A model generated the notes under the pieces. The model worked only from the letters and a program-made list of their open reading frames with translations. It was not told the origin of the DNA and did not search any database. From positions 1 through 21,041 of the forward strand of contig SVMP01000016.1 in assembly GCA_015067385.1 (NCBI GenBank): a DNA stretch of 21,041 nucleotides, read 5' to 3'. A program made the position numbers and the translations under genes. Below, in pieces: positions 1-7,383 of the stretch; within the stretch, counting starts at the first letter, position 1; each line of letters starts with the position of its first letter. Source of the stretch: Oscillospiraceae bacterium. Its GTDB lineage: Bacteria; Bacillota; Clostridia; Oscillospirales; UBA644.

Positions 1-2
1 TA

Positions 3-743
3 ACAAGATTTTATAACCCCGAAATACCGTACAGCCTTCACGATATGAACGTGATCGAATTTGAGATAAACGGTGACGATCTTATAATGAGAACGCAATC
101 GGGCATGGTAAGGACTGCTCCGAATTGGGATCAGGTTGACGGATACCTCGAATTCCTCGATGTAAATTGGGAGTATTGCTATGCTACCGTTTGCGAGGGC
201 TACTACGGCAATCTCGGTACTTATGAGGGCAAGACCTTTAAGAAAATGTACCTCAAGGATTTTATCGCCGAGTTTCATAATGCAGGCTTCTCGATTTTGG
301 ACGAATACTACGGGCAAGACCGTGCGCTCTATACGGGATATTTCTCTAAAGGTAAAACAACGGGAGAATGCACCATCGAGATATACCATAACAATATTGT
401 GTTTTATGAACAGACCGATGACACCCGTGAAATGAAAGATGTCATATTGAGTGCGGACGGAGATCTGTCGCTCTATTTAGTGCCTGCCGACGTTGCGGAT
501 AATCTTGCCACGGTCGCAAATGAGTTTGCGTTTAACTATGTGTGGCACGGCGAGAAAAGCGGCAAGTTTCTGAAGCTTTGCGGAGAACAGTACGGAGCGG
601 TTTTCGATGAAACGGATTTTATCGAATATCTGAACACTGTTCTGTATCCCGATAAGCCGTCGGTCAAGCTCAAAACGATCCCGGCGGACGACGAGTGGGA
701 TGTGCCGACGGAATACCGCAAATATCCGTACTATAACTTTTAA
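3..743 (+). CDS. Hypothetical protein, 5' end cut by window edge
   Basis: I do not recognise this protein. The reading frame is open to the left edge: 14 sense codons (TRFYNPEIPYSLHD) precede the first ATG at 45, and that ATG has no ribosome site. The true start therefore most likely lies just outside the window. The visible part is about 246 residues, acidic and rich in Tyr, Phe and Asp, with no signal peptide, membrane segment or obvious catalytic motif. The composition suggests a compact soluble cytoplasmic protein. The stop codon at 741-743 runs into the ribosome site of the next gene 11 nt downstream, so the two are almost certainly one transcription unit. The function is unknown. A role as an accessory-region or immunity-type protein is possible but unsupported. 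Confidence 0.75.
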   Translation, partial: TRFYNPEIPYSLHDMNVIEFEINGDDLIMRTQSGMVRTAPNWDQVDGYLEFLDVNWEYCYATVCEGYYGNLGTYEGKTFKKMYLKDFIAEFHNAGFSILDEYYGQDRALYTGYFSKGKTTGECTIEIYHNNIVFYEQTDDTREMKDVILSADGDLSLYLVPADVADNLATVANEFAFNYVWHGEKSGKFLKLCGEQYGAVFDETDFIEYLNTVLYPDKPSVKLKTIPADDEWDVPTEYRKYPYYNF

Positions 744-754
744 GGAGACGCATT

Positions 755-1183
755 ATGTTGAATACGCCGTTCGGAACAATCAAAATAACAGCTGACGGCA
801 TAATGCTTGAATACGAAGCTATACCGTTTTGCTGTCAAGTTCGTTCAGTTGTCTCAAAACCGCTTGCAGGATGTTACAGGATAACTGTCCCGAATGAAAA
901 TTATCGAATGATCCGTTGCGAGCTTGAATGGAACTGTTCGCCGATTGAAAACACAGGTTCTTCAGGCGAACGGTATTTGTGTTCTGAATTTGTGAAAGAT
1001 GCGGTCGTTCTGACTATCGGTGCGGGCGATGAGATGCTTGACTTTGAAACAGTGCGACTCGATAACGGAATTGAGTATATATGCAGTCCTTCTGTTGATA
1101 AGGTAATGTTCGGTGTTTCATGGACAACCGATCATGAGGGACAATTCGATATAAGAACACAACTTGCAACGGATCTGTATTAG
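755..1183 (+). CDS. Hypothetical protein (142 aa)
   Basis: Unrecognised 142-residue protein. The ATG at 755 follows a clear AAGGAG ribosome site (743-748) that overlaps the end of the upstream gene, so the start is secure and translation is probably coupled. The sequence alternates hydrophobic and polar residues throughout, as in a beta-rich fold. It has four scattered cysteines in its first half (in FCCQVR, MIRCELEWNC) and more near YLCSEF and YICSPS. No signal peptide, membrane helix or known enzymatic motif is visible. It is followed at once by a hairpin containing its stop codon, so it ends the two-gene unit. The product is probably soluble and works with, or is related in role to, its upstream partner; this is inferred from arrangement only. 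Confidence 0.75.
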   Translation: MLNTPFGTIKITADGIMLEYEAIPFCCQVRSVVSKPLAGCYRITVPNENYRMIRCELEWNCSPIENTGSSGERYLCSEFVKDAVVLTIGAGDEMLDFETVRLDNGIEYICSPSVDKVMFGVSWTTDHEGQFDIRTQLATDLY

Positions 1184-1193
1184 ATCCGGTTTT
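1170..1193 (+). terminator. Stop-codon-overlapping hairpin with short T-tract
   Basis: CGGATCT (1170-1176) pairs with AGATCCG (1182-1188) around a 5-nt loop, followed by GTTTT. The stem contains the TAG stop of the 142-aa gene (1181-1183). It is a compact 7-bp intrinsic terminator candidate. Confidence 0.5.
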
Positions 1194-1216
1194 ATAGTTT
1201 AATATTTGAACATCCT

Positions 1217-1242
1217 CCCGACAGACGAATCTTTCTGTCGGG
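1217..1242 (+). terminator. Second hairpin after the hypothetical gene pair
   Basis: CCCGACAGA (1217-1225) and TCTGTCGGG (1234-1242) form a perfect 9-bp stem with an 8-nt loop. Only ATTT follows, so on its own it is a weak terminator. It may act with the hairpin at 1170-1193 or block 3' decay. It lies just upstream of the recD2 promoter. Confidence 0.5.
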
Positions 1243-1272
1243 ATTTCCATACACAATATTTGAGCTAAGGGC

Positions 1273-1301
1273 TTGATTTATTTCCGTTTCTGTGATAAAA
1301 T
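1273..1301 (+). promoter_or_regulatory. recD2 promoter, extended -10 type
   Basis: TTGATT (1273-1278), a 17-nt spacer, then TAAAAT (1296-1301) preceded by TGA at 1293-1295, fitting the TGn extended -10 form used by sigma-A. Transcription would start near 1308, leaving a leader of about 34 nt. This supports the start of recD2 at 1342 and rules out the in-frame TTG at 1273, which is part of the -35 box. Confidence 0.65.
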
Positions 1302-1341
1302 AATATTAAAGTTTATTAACATTCATTTGAGAGGATATTTC

Positions 1342-3528
1342 ATGTTACTTGTCGGCGTTGTTGACAGCATTATATTTAAAAATTCCGAAACAGGTTATAC
1401 TGTTCTTGAAGTTGAAACAAAGGACGGACCGCAAACTGTAGTCGGAACGATGCCACTTGTCGGCGAGGGCGAGCAGATAGAGGTTGAGGGCGAATATACA
1501 AACCACGCCACATACGGCAAACAGTTTGCCGTTGAATCATTTTCAAGCAAGCTTCCTGCGGATGAGACATCTATTTTCCGTTATCTTTCTTCGGGAATAG
1601 TAAAAGGAATACGTGCCGTTACCGCAAAAAATCTTATTAATATGTTCGGCCCCGAAACGCTTGATGTCCTTGAAAATGAGCCCGAAAGGGTGGCGCAGGT
1701 AAAAGGTATAAATCTTGACCGTGCAATGAAGATATCCGAGCAGATGAAGTCTCTTACCGGTGTCAAATCGATCCTCATGGGGCTTGCCGGCTTCGGAATT
1801 ACGCCGACCGTTGCTTTTAAAATATATAAACAGTGGGGCGCAAAGGCGTATGACCTTGTCCGTTTGAACCCGTATCGACTTTGTGAGATACAAGGCTTCG
1901 GTTTTGAACGTGCTGACAGGATCGCACGAAAAATGCAGTATGACGTAAACAGTCCGTACCGTATAAAAGCAGGGATAATCTATGTTCTGAACCATAATCT
2001 TTACAGTAACGGACATACGTTTCAGCCCCGTGAAAAACTTATTTCAATAACTCAGGGACTGCTTGAAACAAATACCGATGATATCGATATTATGATCGAT
2101 ACGCTCATTGAAGAAAAGGTTCTTTTTTACGTTCCTAAGATCGGCAACACAAACGGTGTGTATCTTCACAGCGCTTACACTGCCGAAACATTTATAAGCG
2201 AACATATTTCACTTGCGTCAAAAATAGAAAAAGAGTATCCCGGCGATTTTGAAAAAGATATAAAGAAAGCAGAAGAGGCTCTTGAGATAGAATTTGCACA
2301 AAATCAGAAATCCGCTGTTAAAAACAGTCTTTGTCATCAGATAATGGTGCTTACAGGTGGTCCGGGTACAGGTAAAACGACAACTCTTAACGGCATAATT
2401 TATAATTTTGAACAAAAAGGGCTTACCTTTGCCCTTGCCGCGCCCACAGGACGTGCCGCAAAACGAATGACGGAGCTTACAGGCAAAGAAGCAAAGACGA
2501 TCCACCGCCTTCTCGAATACGGAGGTTCGGGGGAAAATCAGCTTTTCGGAAGAAACAGAGAAAATCCGCTTCCGTATGATGCGATAATAATCGACGAAAG
2601 TTCGATGGTCGATCTTTTTCTCTTTTCCGCATTGCTTCATGCCATATCAATAAATACACGCATAATCCTTGTCGGAGACGCAAATCAGCTTCCTCCTGTC
2701 GGTCCGGGATGTGTTTTTAAGGATATTATCGCATCGGGGATCGTTGAGGTCGTTGAACTTAATGAAATATTCCGTCAATCGCGCGAAAGCCTTATCGTTA
2801 CCAATGCCCATGATATAATCAACGGTCAGATGCCTGAATGCAGGGATACGAAACACGATTTTTTCTTTCTTCCCGTTTCTTCACCCGAGGAACTTTCAAT
2901 GAAGGTTGCGGAGCTTTATACATCACGTCTTCCCAAGGCGTACGGCTATGATCCGATGACTGATATACAAATAATCTGTCCGACCAAAAAAACATTAAGC
3001 GGTACAGTCAGCTTGAATTCAATGATAAAAGAGATCGCAAATCCCTCAAGGATGACGAGAAACGAGCTTACCTTCAGAGATAATACTTTCCGTGAGGGCG
3101 ATAAGGTCATGCAGACCAGAAATAATTACGATATCTCTTATGAAAGCGATCTCGGTTCTATCGATCAGGGTGTTTTTAACGGGGACATCGGACGTATCGA
3201 GCAAATAAGCTCCGACGGTGAAATGGTTGTCGTTCGTTATGACGATAAAAAGGTTACTTATACGACCGAAGAGCTTGAAGATATTGATCTCGCATATGCC
3301 ATAACCGTTCATAAAAGTCAGGGTAGTGAATGGGATGCTGTTATTTTGCCGATATTTGAAGGCTATGATGCTCTTTTTACGAGAAACCTGCTCTACACAG
3401 CTGTTACCCGAGCAAAAAGACTTCTTGTTATCGTCGGCTCGTATGACCGTTTGAAAAGAATGGTCGAAAATAAATTTTCAGATAAACGCTATTGCGGTTT
3501 GAAATATATGTTGATGAGTTTAGCGTAA
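1342..3528 (+). CDS. recD2: ATP-dependent DNA helicase RecD2 (RecD/TraA family)
   Basis: A 728-residue superfamily 1B 5'-3' DNA helicase, of the RecD2 type found in bacteria without RecBC partners, where it acts in DNA repair and replication fork maintenance. The N-terminal region (about 1-230) has the RecD2-specific OB-like segment and helix-hairpin-helix-like repeats. The motor follows: Walker A GGPGTGKT at 339-346 (K345), Walker B IIIDESS around 415-421 (D418, E419), motif III GDANQLPP, motif V ITVHKSQGSE around 654-663 and motif VI YTAVTRAK. Length is usual for RecD2. I chose ATG 1342 because GAGAGGA precedes it and the longer frame begins inside the promoter. The product is cytoplasmic. 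The next gene, comF, starts 148 nt downstream. Confidence 0.95.
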   Translation: MLLVGVVDSIIFKNSETGYTVLEVETKDGPQTVVGTMPLVGEGEQIEVEGEYTNHATYGKQFAVESFSSKLPADETSIFRYLSSGIVKGIRAVTAKNLINMFGPETLDVLENEPERVAQVKGINLDRAMKISEQMKSLTGVKSILMGLAGFGITPTVAFKIYKQWGAKAYDLVRLNPYRLCEIQGFGFERADRIARKMQYDVNSPYRIKAGIIYVLNHNLYSNGHTFQPREKLISITQGLLETNTDDIDIMIDTLIEEKVLFYVPKIGNTNGVYLHSAYTAETFISEHISLASKIEKEYPGDFEKDIKKAEEALEIEFAQNQKSAVKNSLCHQIMVLTGGPGTGKTTTLNGIIYNFEQKGLTFALAAPTGRAAKRMTELTGKEAKTIHRLLEYGGSGENQLFGRNRENPLPYDAIIIDESSMVDLFLFSALLHAISINTRIILVGDANQLPPVGPGCVFKDIIASGIVEVVELNEIFRQSRESLIVTNAHDIINGQMPECRDTKHDFFFLPVSSPEELSMKVAELYTSRLPKAYGYDPMTDIQIICPTKKTLSGTVSLNSMIKEIANPSRMTRNELTFRDNTFREGDKVMQTRNNYDISYESDLGSIDQGVFNGDIGRIEQISSDGEMVVVRYDDKKVTYTTEELEDIDLAYAITVHKSQGSEWDAVILPIFEGYDALFTRNLLYTAVTRAKRLLVIVGSYDRLKRMVENKFSDKRYCGLKYMLMSLA

Positions 3529-3643
3529 AAAACCTTTTTCACGCAGGTTTTGTGGCTTTCGTCACTTAAACAGTAAAGGCTTTGCGTAGCAAAACCAACC
3601 CACCGAGAACCCGTAAAAACGAGTTTTTATCTCAAAAAAAGGA
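3529..3643 (+). other. Structured recD2-comF spacer
   Basis: This gap has no gene but several short inverted repeats. GGTTTTG near 3547 can pair with CAAAACC near 3590. TTTGC/GCAAA form a small hairpin around GTA near 3583. TAAAAA/TTTTTA surround CGAG at about 3614-3629. None is a classic terminator, and I cannot match it to a known riboswitch. It leads directly into the stem-loop element before comF. It could be an untranslated leader or a weak processing or attenuation region. Confidence 0.3.
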
Positions 3644-3676
3644 AGCTTTCGTTTGCGGAAGCTATGTATAATTAAA
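3621..3676 (+). repeat. comF leader stem-loop element (copy 1 of 2)
   Basis: The element has GAGT, an A-rich run and AAAGGAAGCTTTCG (3638-3651). AGCTTTCG (3644-3651) pairs with CGGAAGCT (3656-3663, one G-U) around the loop TTTG, and then comes a spacer to the ATG at 3677. It shares the 14-nt core and layout with the copy before gdpP (8481-8539). In both, 14 nt separate the closing GC of the stem from the ATG. Confidence 0.6.
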
Positions 3677-4435
3677 ATGAAAAAGTTTTTTTCTGTTTTG
3701 TCTGATATGTTTTTTACAAAACGTTGTCCGGGCTGCGGTCGTATGCTTCCTGTTTTTGAGGATAAGGATATCTGCGAAAATTGTGCGGATGATTTTATTG
3801 ATATATCCGATAAGTTGTTTTATGTTCGGGAGCTTGAATTTCTGAAGGCGGTTTATCTTTTTTCGGGACCTCCGAGACACGGATTACATCGCTTTAAATT
3901 CAGAAACGACGGCTCTGCAGGTAGATTTTTTGCGGACCGTATATGTGAAATGATCTGTAAAGAGAAGAAATTTATTGATACTGATATAGTTATCGTACCC
4001 ATTCCCGGAAACGTTAAAGATACGGACAGAGAGTATGTTCAAGCAGAGTTTCTTGCAAAAAGAATTGCAAGGAAACTGAAAATCGCATGTGTTTGCGATG
4101 CAATAAGAAAAAGAAAAGCCGTTAAATCTCAAACAAAATGCAGAACTGTTGCGGAAAGAAGAAAAAATGCTCAAAATGCCTTTATTTTAAACAAAGGAAA
4201 ATATGAAAAACTGGCAGGCAAAAATGTTCTTCTCATTGATGATATTTCAACAACCGGTTCAACCCTTTCTTCGGCTGCCGAGACGTTGAAAAAAGCAGGC
4301 GTTGAAAAGATATACGGCGTATGTGTTGCGAAAACACCCACGGGAAAAGAACGGAAGGGTAGATATATTATTCCGTATCCCGAAGAAATGAAGATGACAG
4401 TTGTTGATGCTGTTGAATATGAAAATAAAAGATAG
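3677..4435 (+). CDS. comF: ComF family phosphoribosyltransferase-like protein (ComFC)
   Basis: A 252-residue ComF/GntX-like protein. The N-terminus has a zinc-ribbon pattern, CPGC (C17, C20) and CENC (C33, C36). The C-terminal half is a type I phosphoribosyltransferase fold with the PRPP-binding loop VLLIDDISTTGST (184-196, D188, D189). ComFC is known as a cytoplasmic factor in DNA uptake during natural transformation. Many non-competent bacteria also carry it, and the exact reaction is not established. I chose ATG 3677 because KKFFSVLSDMFF is a typical family start and the preceding stem-loop sits 14 nt away. The alternative is a TTG at 3653 with AAAGGA 8-9 nt upstream, inside the hairpin loop. 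sdaA follows after 19 nt, probably in the same transcript. No comFA is present here. Confidence 0.88.
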   Translation: MKKFFSVLSDMFFTKRCPGCGRMLPVFEDKDICENCADDFIDISDKLFYVRELEFLKAVYLFSGPPRHGLHRFKFRNDGSAGRFFADRICEMICKEKKFIDTDIVIVPIPGNVKDTDREYVQAEFLAKRIARKLKIACVCDAIRKRKAVKSQTKCRTVAERRKNAQNAFILNKGKYEKLAGKNVLLIDDISTTGSTLSSAAETLKKAGVEKIYGVCVAKTPTGKERKGRYIIPYPEEMKMTVVDAVEYENKR

Positions 4436-4454
4436 AAAGTAAGGATATGATCGA

Positions 4455-5717
4455 ATGTCAAACGGTATTTCACGTTTTTTTGAACCTGATGCTCCGAAAT
4501 TGAGCAATGCAAAAGGTATGAATTCTCTGCGTGAGCTTTTTAAGATAGGCAGAGGTCCGTCCTCTTCCCACACGATCGGCCCCGAAAGAGCATGTAAGCG
4601 TCTTAAAGAGTTGTATCCCGAGGCGGATAAATTCAAGGTTTTTTTATACGGATCGCTTGCTTTAACAGGCAAGGGACACCGAACCGATGTTGTTATAGAG
4701 CAGACGCTTGCTCCCGTTGAAACAGAGATCGTGTTTGATGTTGAAAAAACAGATCTCCCTCATCCGAATACAATGGATGTAGAGGTGTATACAAAGGGTG
4801 AAAAGATCGCAGTTGAGCGCATAATGAGCGTTGGCGGCGGAACGATACTTTTTGACGGGGAAAGCGCTGTCGAGCTTCCGATAGTTTATCCTCATTCAAC
4901 GTTTGCCGAAATCTCGGAATATTGCTCTTCTCGTCGTATGCGTCTTTGGCAGTATGTTCAGGAAATGGAAGACGAAGACATTTTTTCTTATCTTTCTGAG
5001 ATCTGGCAGACTATGAAGCACACGATCTATGACGGACTTGTCGCAGACGGAACGATTCCGGGACGACTGAACCTTCAGCGTAAGGCAAAATATCTCTATA
5101 ATCAGAAACATATGGATGAAAGCCCGGCAACAAGAGAAAACCGAATCGTATGCTCTTATGCTTTTGCTGTAAGTGAACAGAATGCATATGCTGCCACTGT
5201 TGTTACAGCACCCACCTGCGGAGCTTCGGGCGTTTTGCCTGCTGTCTTGCTTTATGAACAGGAAAAATTCGGACTTCCCGATGATGCCATCGTCAAAGCA
5301 CTCGCCACGGCAGGCATAATCGGCAATCTCATCAAAACGAATGCGTCGATATCAGGTGCTGAATGCGGATGTCAGGCAGAGGTCGGAAGCGCTTGTTCCA
5401 TGGCTGCCGCTGCTCTTGCGGAGCTTTTCGAAATGGGACTCGCTCAGATAGAATATTCCGCCGAGATAGCAATGGAGCACCATCTCGGGCTGACATGCGA
5501 TCCGATATTCGGTCTTGTTCAGATTCCCTGCATAGAAAGAAATGCTGTTGCGGCAATGAGAGCTATAAACGCCGTCAGCCTTGCCAATTTCCTTACAGAT
5601 ACAAGAAAGATCTCTTTTGACCTTGTTGTCAGAACAATGTACGAAACCGGTCTTGACCTTGCTTCTCACTACAAAGAAACAAGCGAAGGCGGTCTTGCAA
5701 AACTTTACAGTATTTGA
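4455..5717 (+). CDS. sdaA: L-serine ammonia-lyase (dehydratase), iron-sulfur, single chain
   Basis: A 420-residue enzyme converting L-serine to pyruvate and ammonia with a [4Fe-4S] cluster. The N-terminal SDH-beta domain (about 20-170) carries the signature GRGPSSSHTIGP. The C-terminal SDH-alpha domain carries TAPTCGASGVLPA, GCQAEVGSACSM and CDPIFGLVQIPC. The likely cluster cysteines are C306, C348 and C359; their 42- and 11-residue spacing equals that known for the Legionella enzyme. The fused order (beta then alpha) is the type 2 architecture, unlike the two-subunit SdaAA/SdaAB common in Bacillota. It lacks the C-terminal cysteine tail described for some type 2 enzymes, ending LAKLYSI. AAGGAT 8 nt upstream supports the start. 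It is the last gene before a strong terminator, giving a role in cytoplasmic amino-acid catabolism. Confidence 0.95.
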   Translation: MSNGISRFFEPDAPKLSNAKGMNSLRELFKIGRGPSSSHTIGPERACKRLKELYPEADKFKVFLYGSLALTGKGHRTDVVIEQTLAPVETEIVFDVEKTDLPHPNTMDVEVYTKGEKIAVERIMSVGGGTILFDGESAVELPIVYPHSTFAEISEYCSSRRMRLWQYVQEMEDEDIFSYLSEIWQTMKHTIYDGLVADGTIPGRLNLQRKAKYLYNQKHMDESPATRENRIVCSYAFAVSEQNAYAATVVTAPTCGASGVLPAVLLYEQEKFGLPDDAIVKALATAGIIGNLIKTNASISGAECGCQAEVGSACSMAAAALAELFEMGLAQIEYSAEIAMEHHLGLTCDPIFGLVQIPCIERNAVAAMRAINAVSLANFLTDTRKISFDLVVRTMYETGLDLASHYKETSEGGLAKLYSI

Positions 5718-5728
5718 TTTTTTCAAAA

Positions 5729-5766
5729 AGGTCGGTTGTAAAATTCAAAACAACCGATCTTTTTTT
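5729..5766 (+). terminator. Intrinsic terminator after sdaA
   Basis: AGGTCGGTTGT (5729-5739) pairs with ACAACCGATCT (5750-5760) as an 11-bp stem with one G-U pair and a 10-nt loop. Six further Ts follow (5761-5766). It closes the recD2-comF-sdaA unit. Confidence 0.9.
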
Positions 5767-5797
5767 GCTGTTACATAAATTTGTTAAAGTTTATCCA

Positions 5798-5826
5798 TTT
5801 ACATTTTTTGCTAAATGTTATATAAT
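5798..5826 (+). promoter_or_regulatory. Near-consensus sigma-A promoter for the DUF1846 gene
   Basis: TTTACA (5798-5803), exactly 17 nt, then TATAAT (5821-5826). This is the best promoter in the window. Transcription should start near 5833, with a leader of about 48 nt carrying AGGGGG at 5864-5869. It probably drives at least the DUF1846 and DUF2232 genes. Confidence 0.85.
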
Positions 5827-5880
5827 AATGTAGAATGGCAAAATTATATGTACACCAAATTTTAGGGGGCAATTACCGAT

Positions 5881-7362
5881 ATGTCAATGGGTTTTGATAA
5901 TGCAAAATATATAAAAACGCAGTCTGAACAAATAATGAAAAGAATAGGGGAGTTCGGCGGAAAACTTTATCTTGAGTTCGGCGGAAAACTTTTCGACGAT
6001 TATCATGCCGCACGTGTTCTTCCCGGCTTTGCACCCGACAGCAAACTTCAGATGCTTAAAAAGATCGCGGATGATGTTGAAATAGTCATAACGATCAGCG
6101 CGGGCGATATTGAAAACAATAAAGTAAGAAAAGACTACGGTATAACATACGAAACCGATGTTCTCCGTCTTATTGACGCTTTTCGTGAGGCAGGTCTTTT
6201 TGTCGGCAGTATCGTTATAACACAGTTTTCGGGACAGCCTTCTGCCGAAAGCTTTAAATTCAGACTTGAAAAGCTTGGTGTTAAAGTTTATAAGCATTAT
6301 ACTATTCCCGATTATCCTTTTAATGTTAAACGTATCGTCAGCGAAGAGGGCTACGGTAAAAACGAATATATCGAAACTCAACGTCCCCTTGTCGTTATAA
6401 CTGCACCCGGTCCCGGAAGCGGAAAAATGGCAACTTGCCTTTCTCAGCTTTATCACGATCACCTCAGAGGCATCGATGCAGGCTACGCTAAATTTGAAAC
6501 ATTCCCGATTTGGAATATTCCTCTTAAACATCCCGTTAATCTTGCATATGAGGCGGCAACTGCTGATCTTAACGATGTAAATATGATAGACCCTTACCAT
6601 CTTGAAGCGTATGGGGTCACCACTGTAAACTACAACCGTGATGTCGAGATCTTCCCCGTACTTAATGCGATGTTCGAAAAAATACATGGAGAAAGCCCCT
6701 ATAAGTCTCCCACCGATATGGGCGTTAATATGGTAGGTTACTGCATTACTGATGATGAGATCGTCAGAAACGCCGCAAATCAGGAGATAATCAGAAGATA
6801 TTACGCAACGCTTTGCGACCGTATTAACGGAAGAACGAGCGACGCTACCGTAAATAAAATAGAGATCCTCATGCAGAAAGCAGGCATAAGCAGTGCCGAC
6901 CGTAAAGTTATAGCCGCTGCCGATGAACGTGCCGAGGCTACAGACGGACCTGCGGTTGCAATAGAACTTCCCGACGGACGAATCGTAACAGGCAAAACCT
7001 CATCTCTTCTCGGACCGTCTGCCGCAGCTCTTCTCAATGCTGTTAAAGCGCTTTGCGGAATGGATAAGGAAAAGCATCTTATTTCTCCTTCTGTTATTGA
7101 ACCTATCCAGAAGCTTAAAACAGAGGTTCTGGGCAACAGAAACCCGAGACTTCATTCCGATGAGATACTTCTTGCTCTTTCCATATGCGCTGCGACCGAT
7201 GAGGATGCGTCCCGTGCTGCCGATATGCTTAATTCTCTTCGCGGATGCGAAGCCCATTCGACTGTTATTCTTACTCAGGTCGATGACGATGTTTACCGTA
7301 AACTCGGTATCAGACTTACTTGTGCACCGAAATATCAGACCAAAAAGCTTTATCATAAATAA
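5881..7362 (+). CDS. DUF1846 domain-containing protein
   Basis: A 493-residue protein of the DUF1846 family (Pfam PF08903), recognised from its opening FDNAKYIKTQSEQ, the EFGGKLYLEFGGKLFDDYHAARVLPGF region (about residues 24-48; the motif GGKLxxD/EFGGK is duplicated within it) and APGPGSGKMATCLSQ (175-189). Length matches the family, and I see no membrane segments. Structures of family members exist, but to my knowledge no reaction is established. The GPGSGK loop (177-182) suggests nucleotide or phosphate binding, which is inference. The start at ATG 5881 follows AGGGGG by 11 nt, and an in-frame ATG at 5887 is the alternative. It has a strong promoter of its own and lies 21 nt before the DUF2232 gene, implying co-transcription with the gdpP cluster. 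Confidence 0.9.
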   Translation: MSMGFDNAKYIKTQSEQIMKRIGEFGGKLYLEFGGKLFDDYHAARVLPGFAPDSKLQMLKKIADDVEIVITISAGDIENNKVRKDYGITYETDVLRLIDAFREAGLFVGSIVITQFSGQPSAESFKFRLEKLGVKVYKHYTIPDYPFNVKRIVSEEGYGKNEYIETQRPLVVITAPGPGSGKMATCLSQLYHDHLRGIDAGYAKFETFPIWNIPLKHPVNLAYEAATADLNDVNMIDPYHLEAYGVTTVNYNRDVEIFPVLNAMFEKIHGESPYKSPTDMGVNMVGYCITDDEIVRNAANQEIIRRYYATLCDRINGRTSDATVNKIEILMQKAGISSADRKVIAAADERAEATDGPAVAIELPDGRIVTGKTSSLLGPSAAALLNAVKALCGMDKEKHLISPSVIEPIQKLKTEVLGNRNPRLHSDEILLALSICAATDEDASRAADMLNSLRGCEAHSTVILTQVDDDVYRKLGIRLTCAPKYQTKKLYHK

Positions 7363-7383
7363 TTTCAAACGGAGGTGGTAATA

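Noticed and set aside
1273..1341. 23-residue N-terminal extension of RecD2 from a TTG start
   Set aside because: The TTG is part of the predicted -35 box; GAGAGGA before ATG 1342 and the typical RecD2 start fit better.
3529..3676. Possible riboswitch (for example c-di-AMP or purine) upstream of comF
   Set aside because: The leader is structured, but I could not match the conserved core of any riboswitch class I know, and the shared element with gdpP is too short.
5884..6687. 267-codon minus-strand frame opposite the DUF1846 gene
   Set aside because: The plus-strand frame is a recognisable family with promoter and ribosome site; the antisense frame shows no motif.
7375..7383. GTG start for the DUF2232 protein
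   Set aside because: It overlaps the GGAGGT ribosome site that serves ATG 7384.
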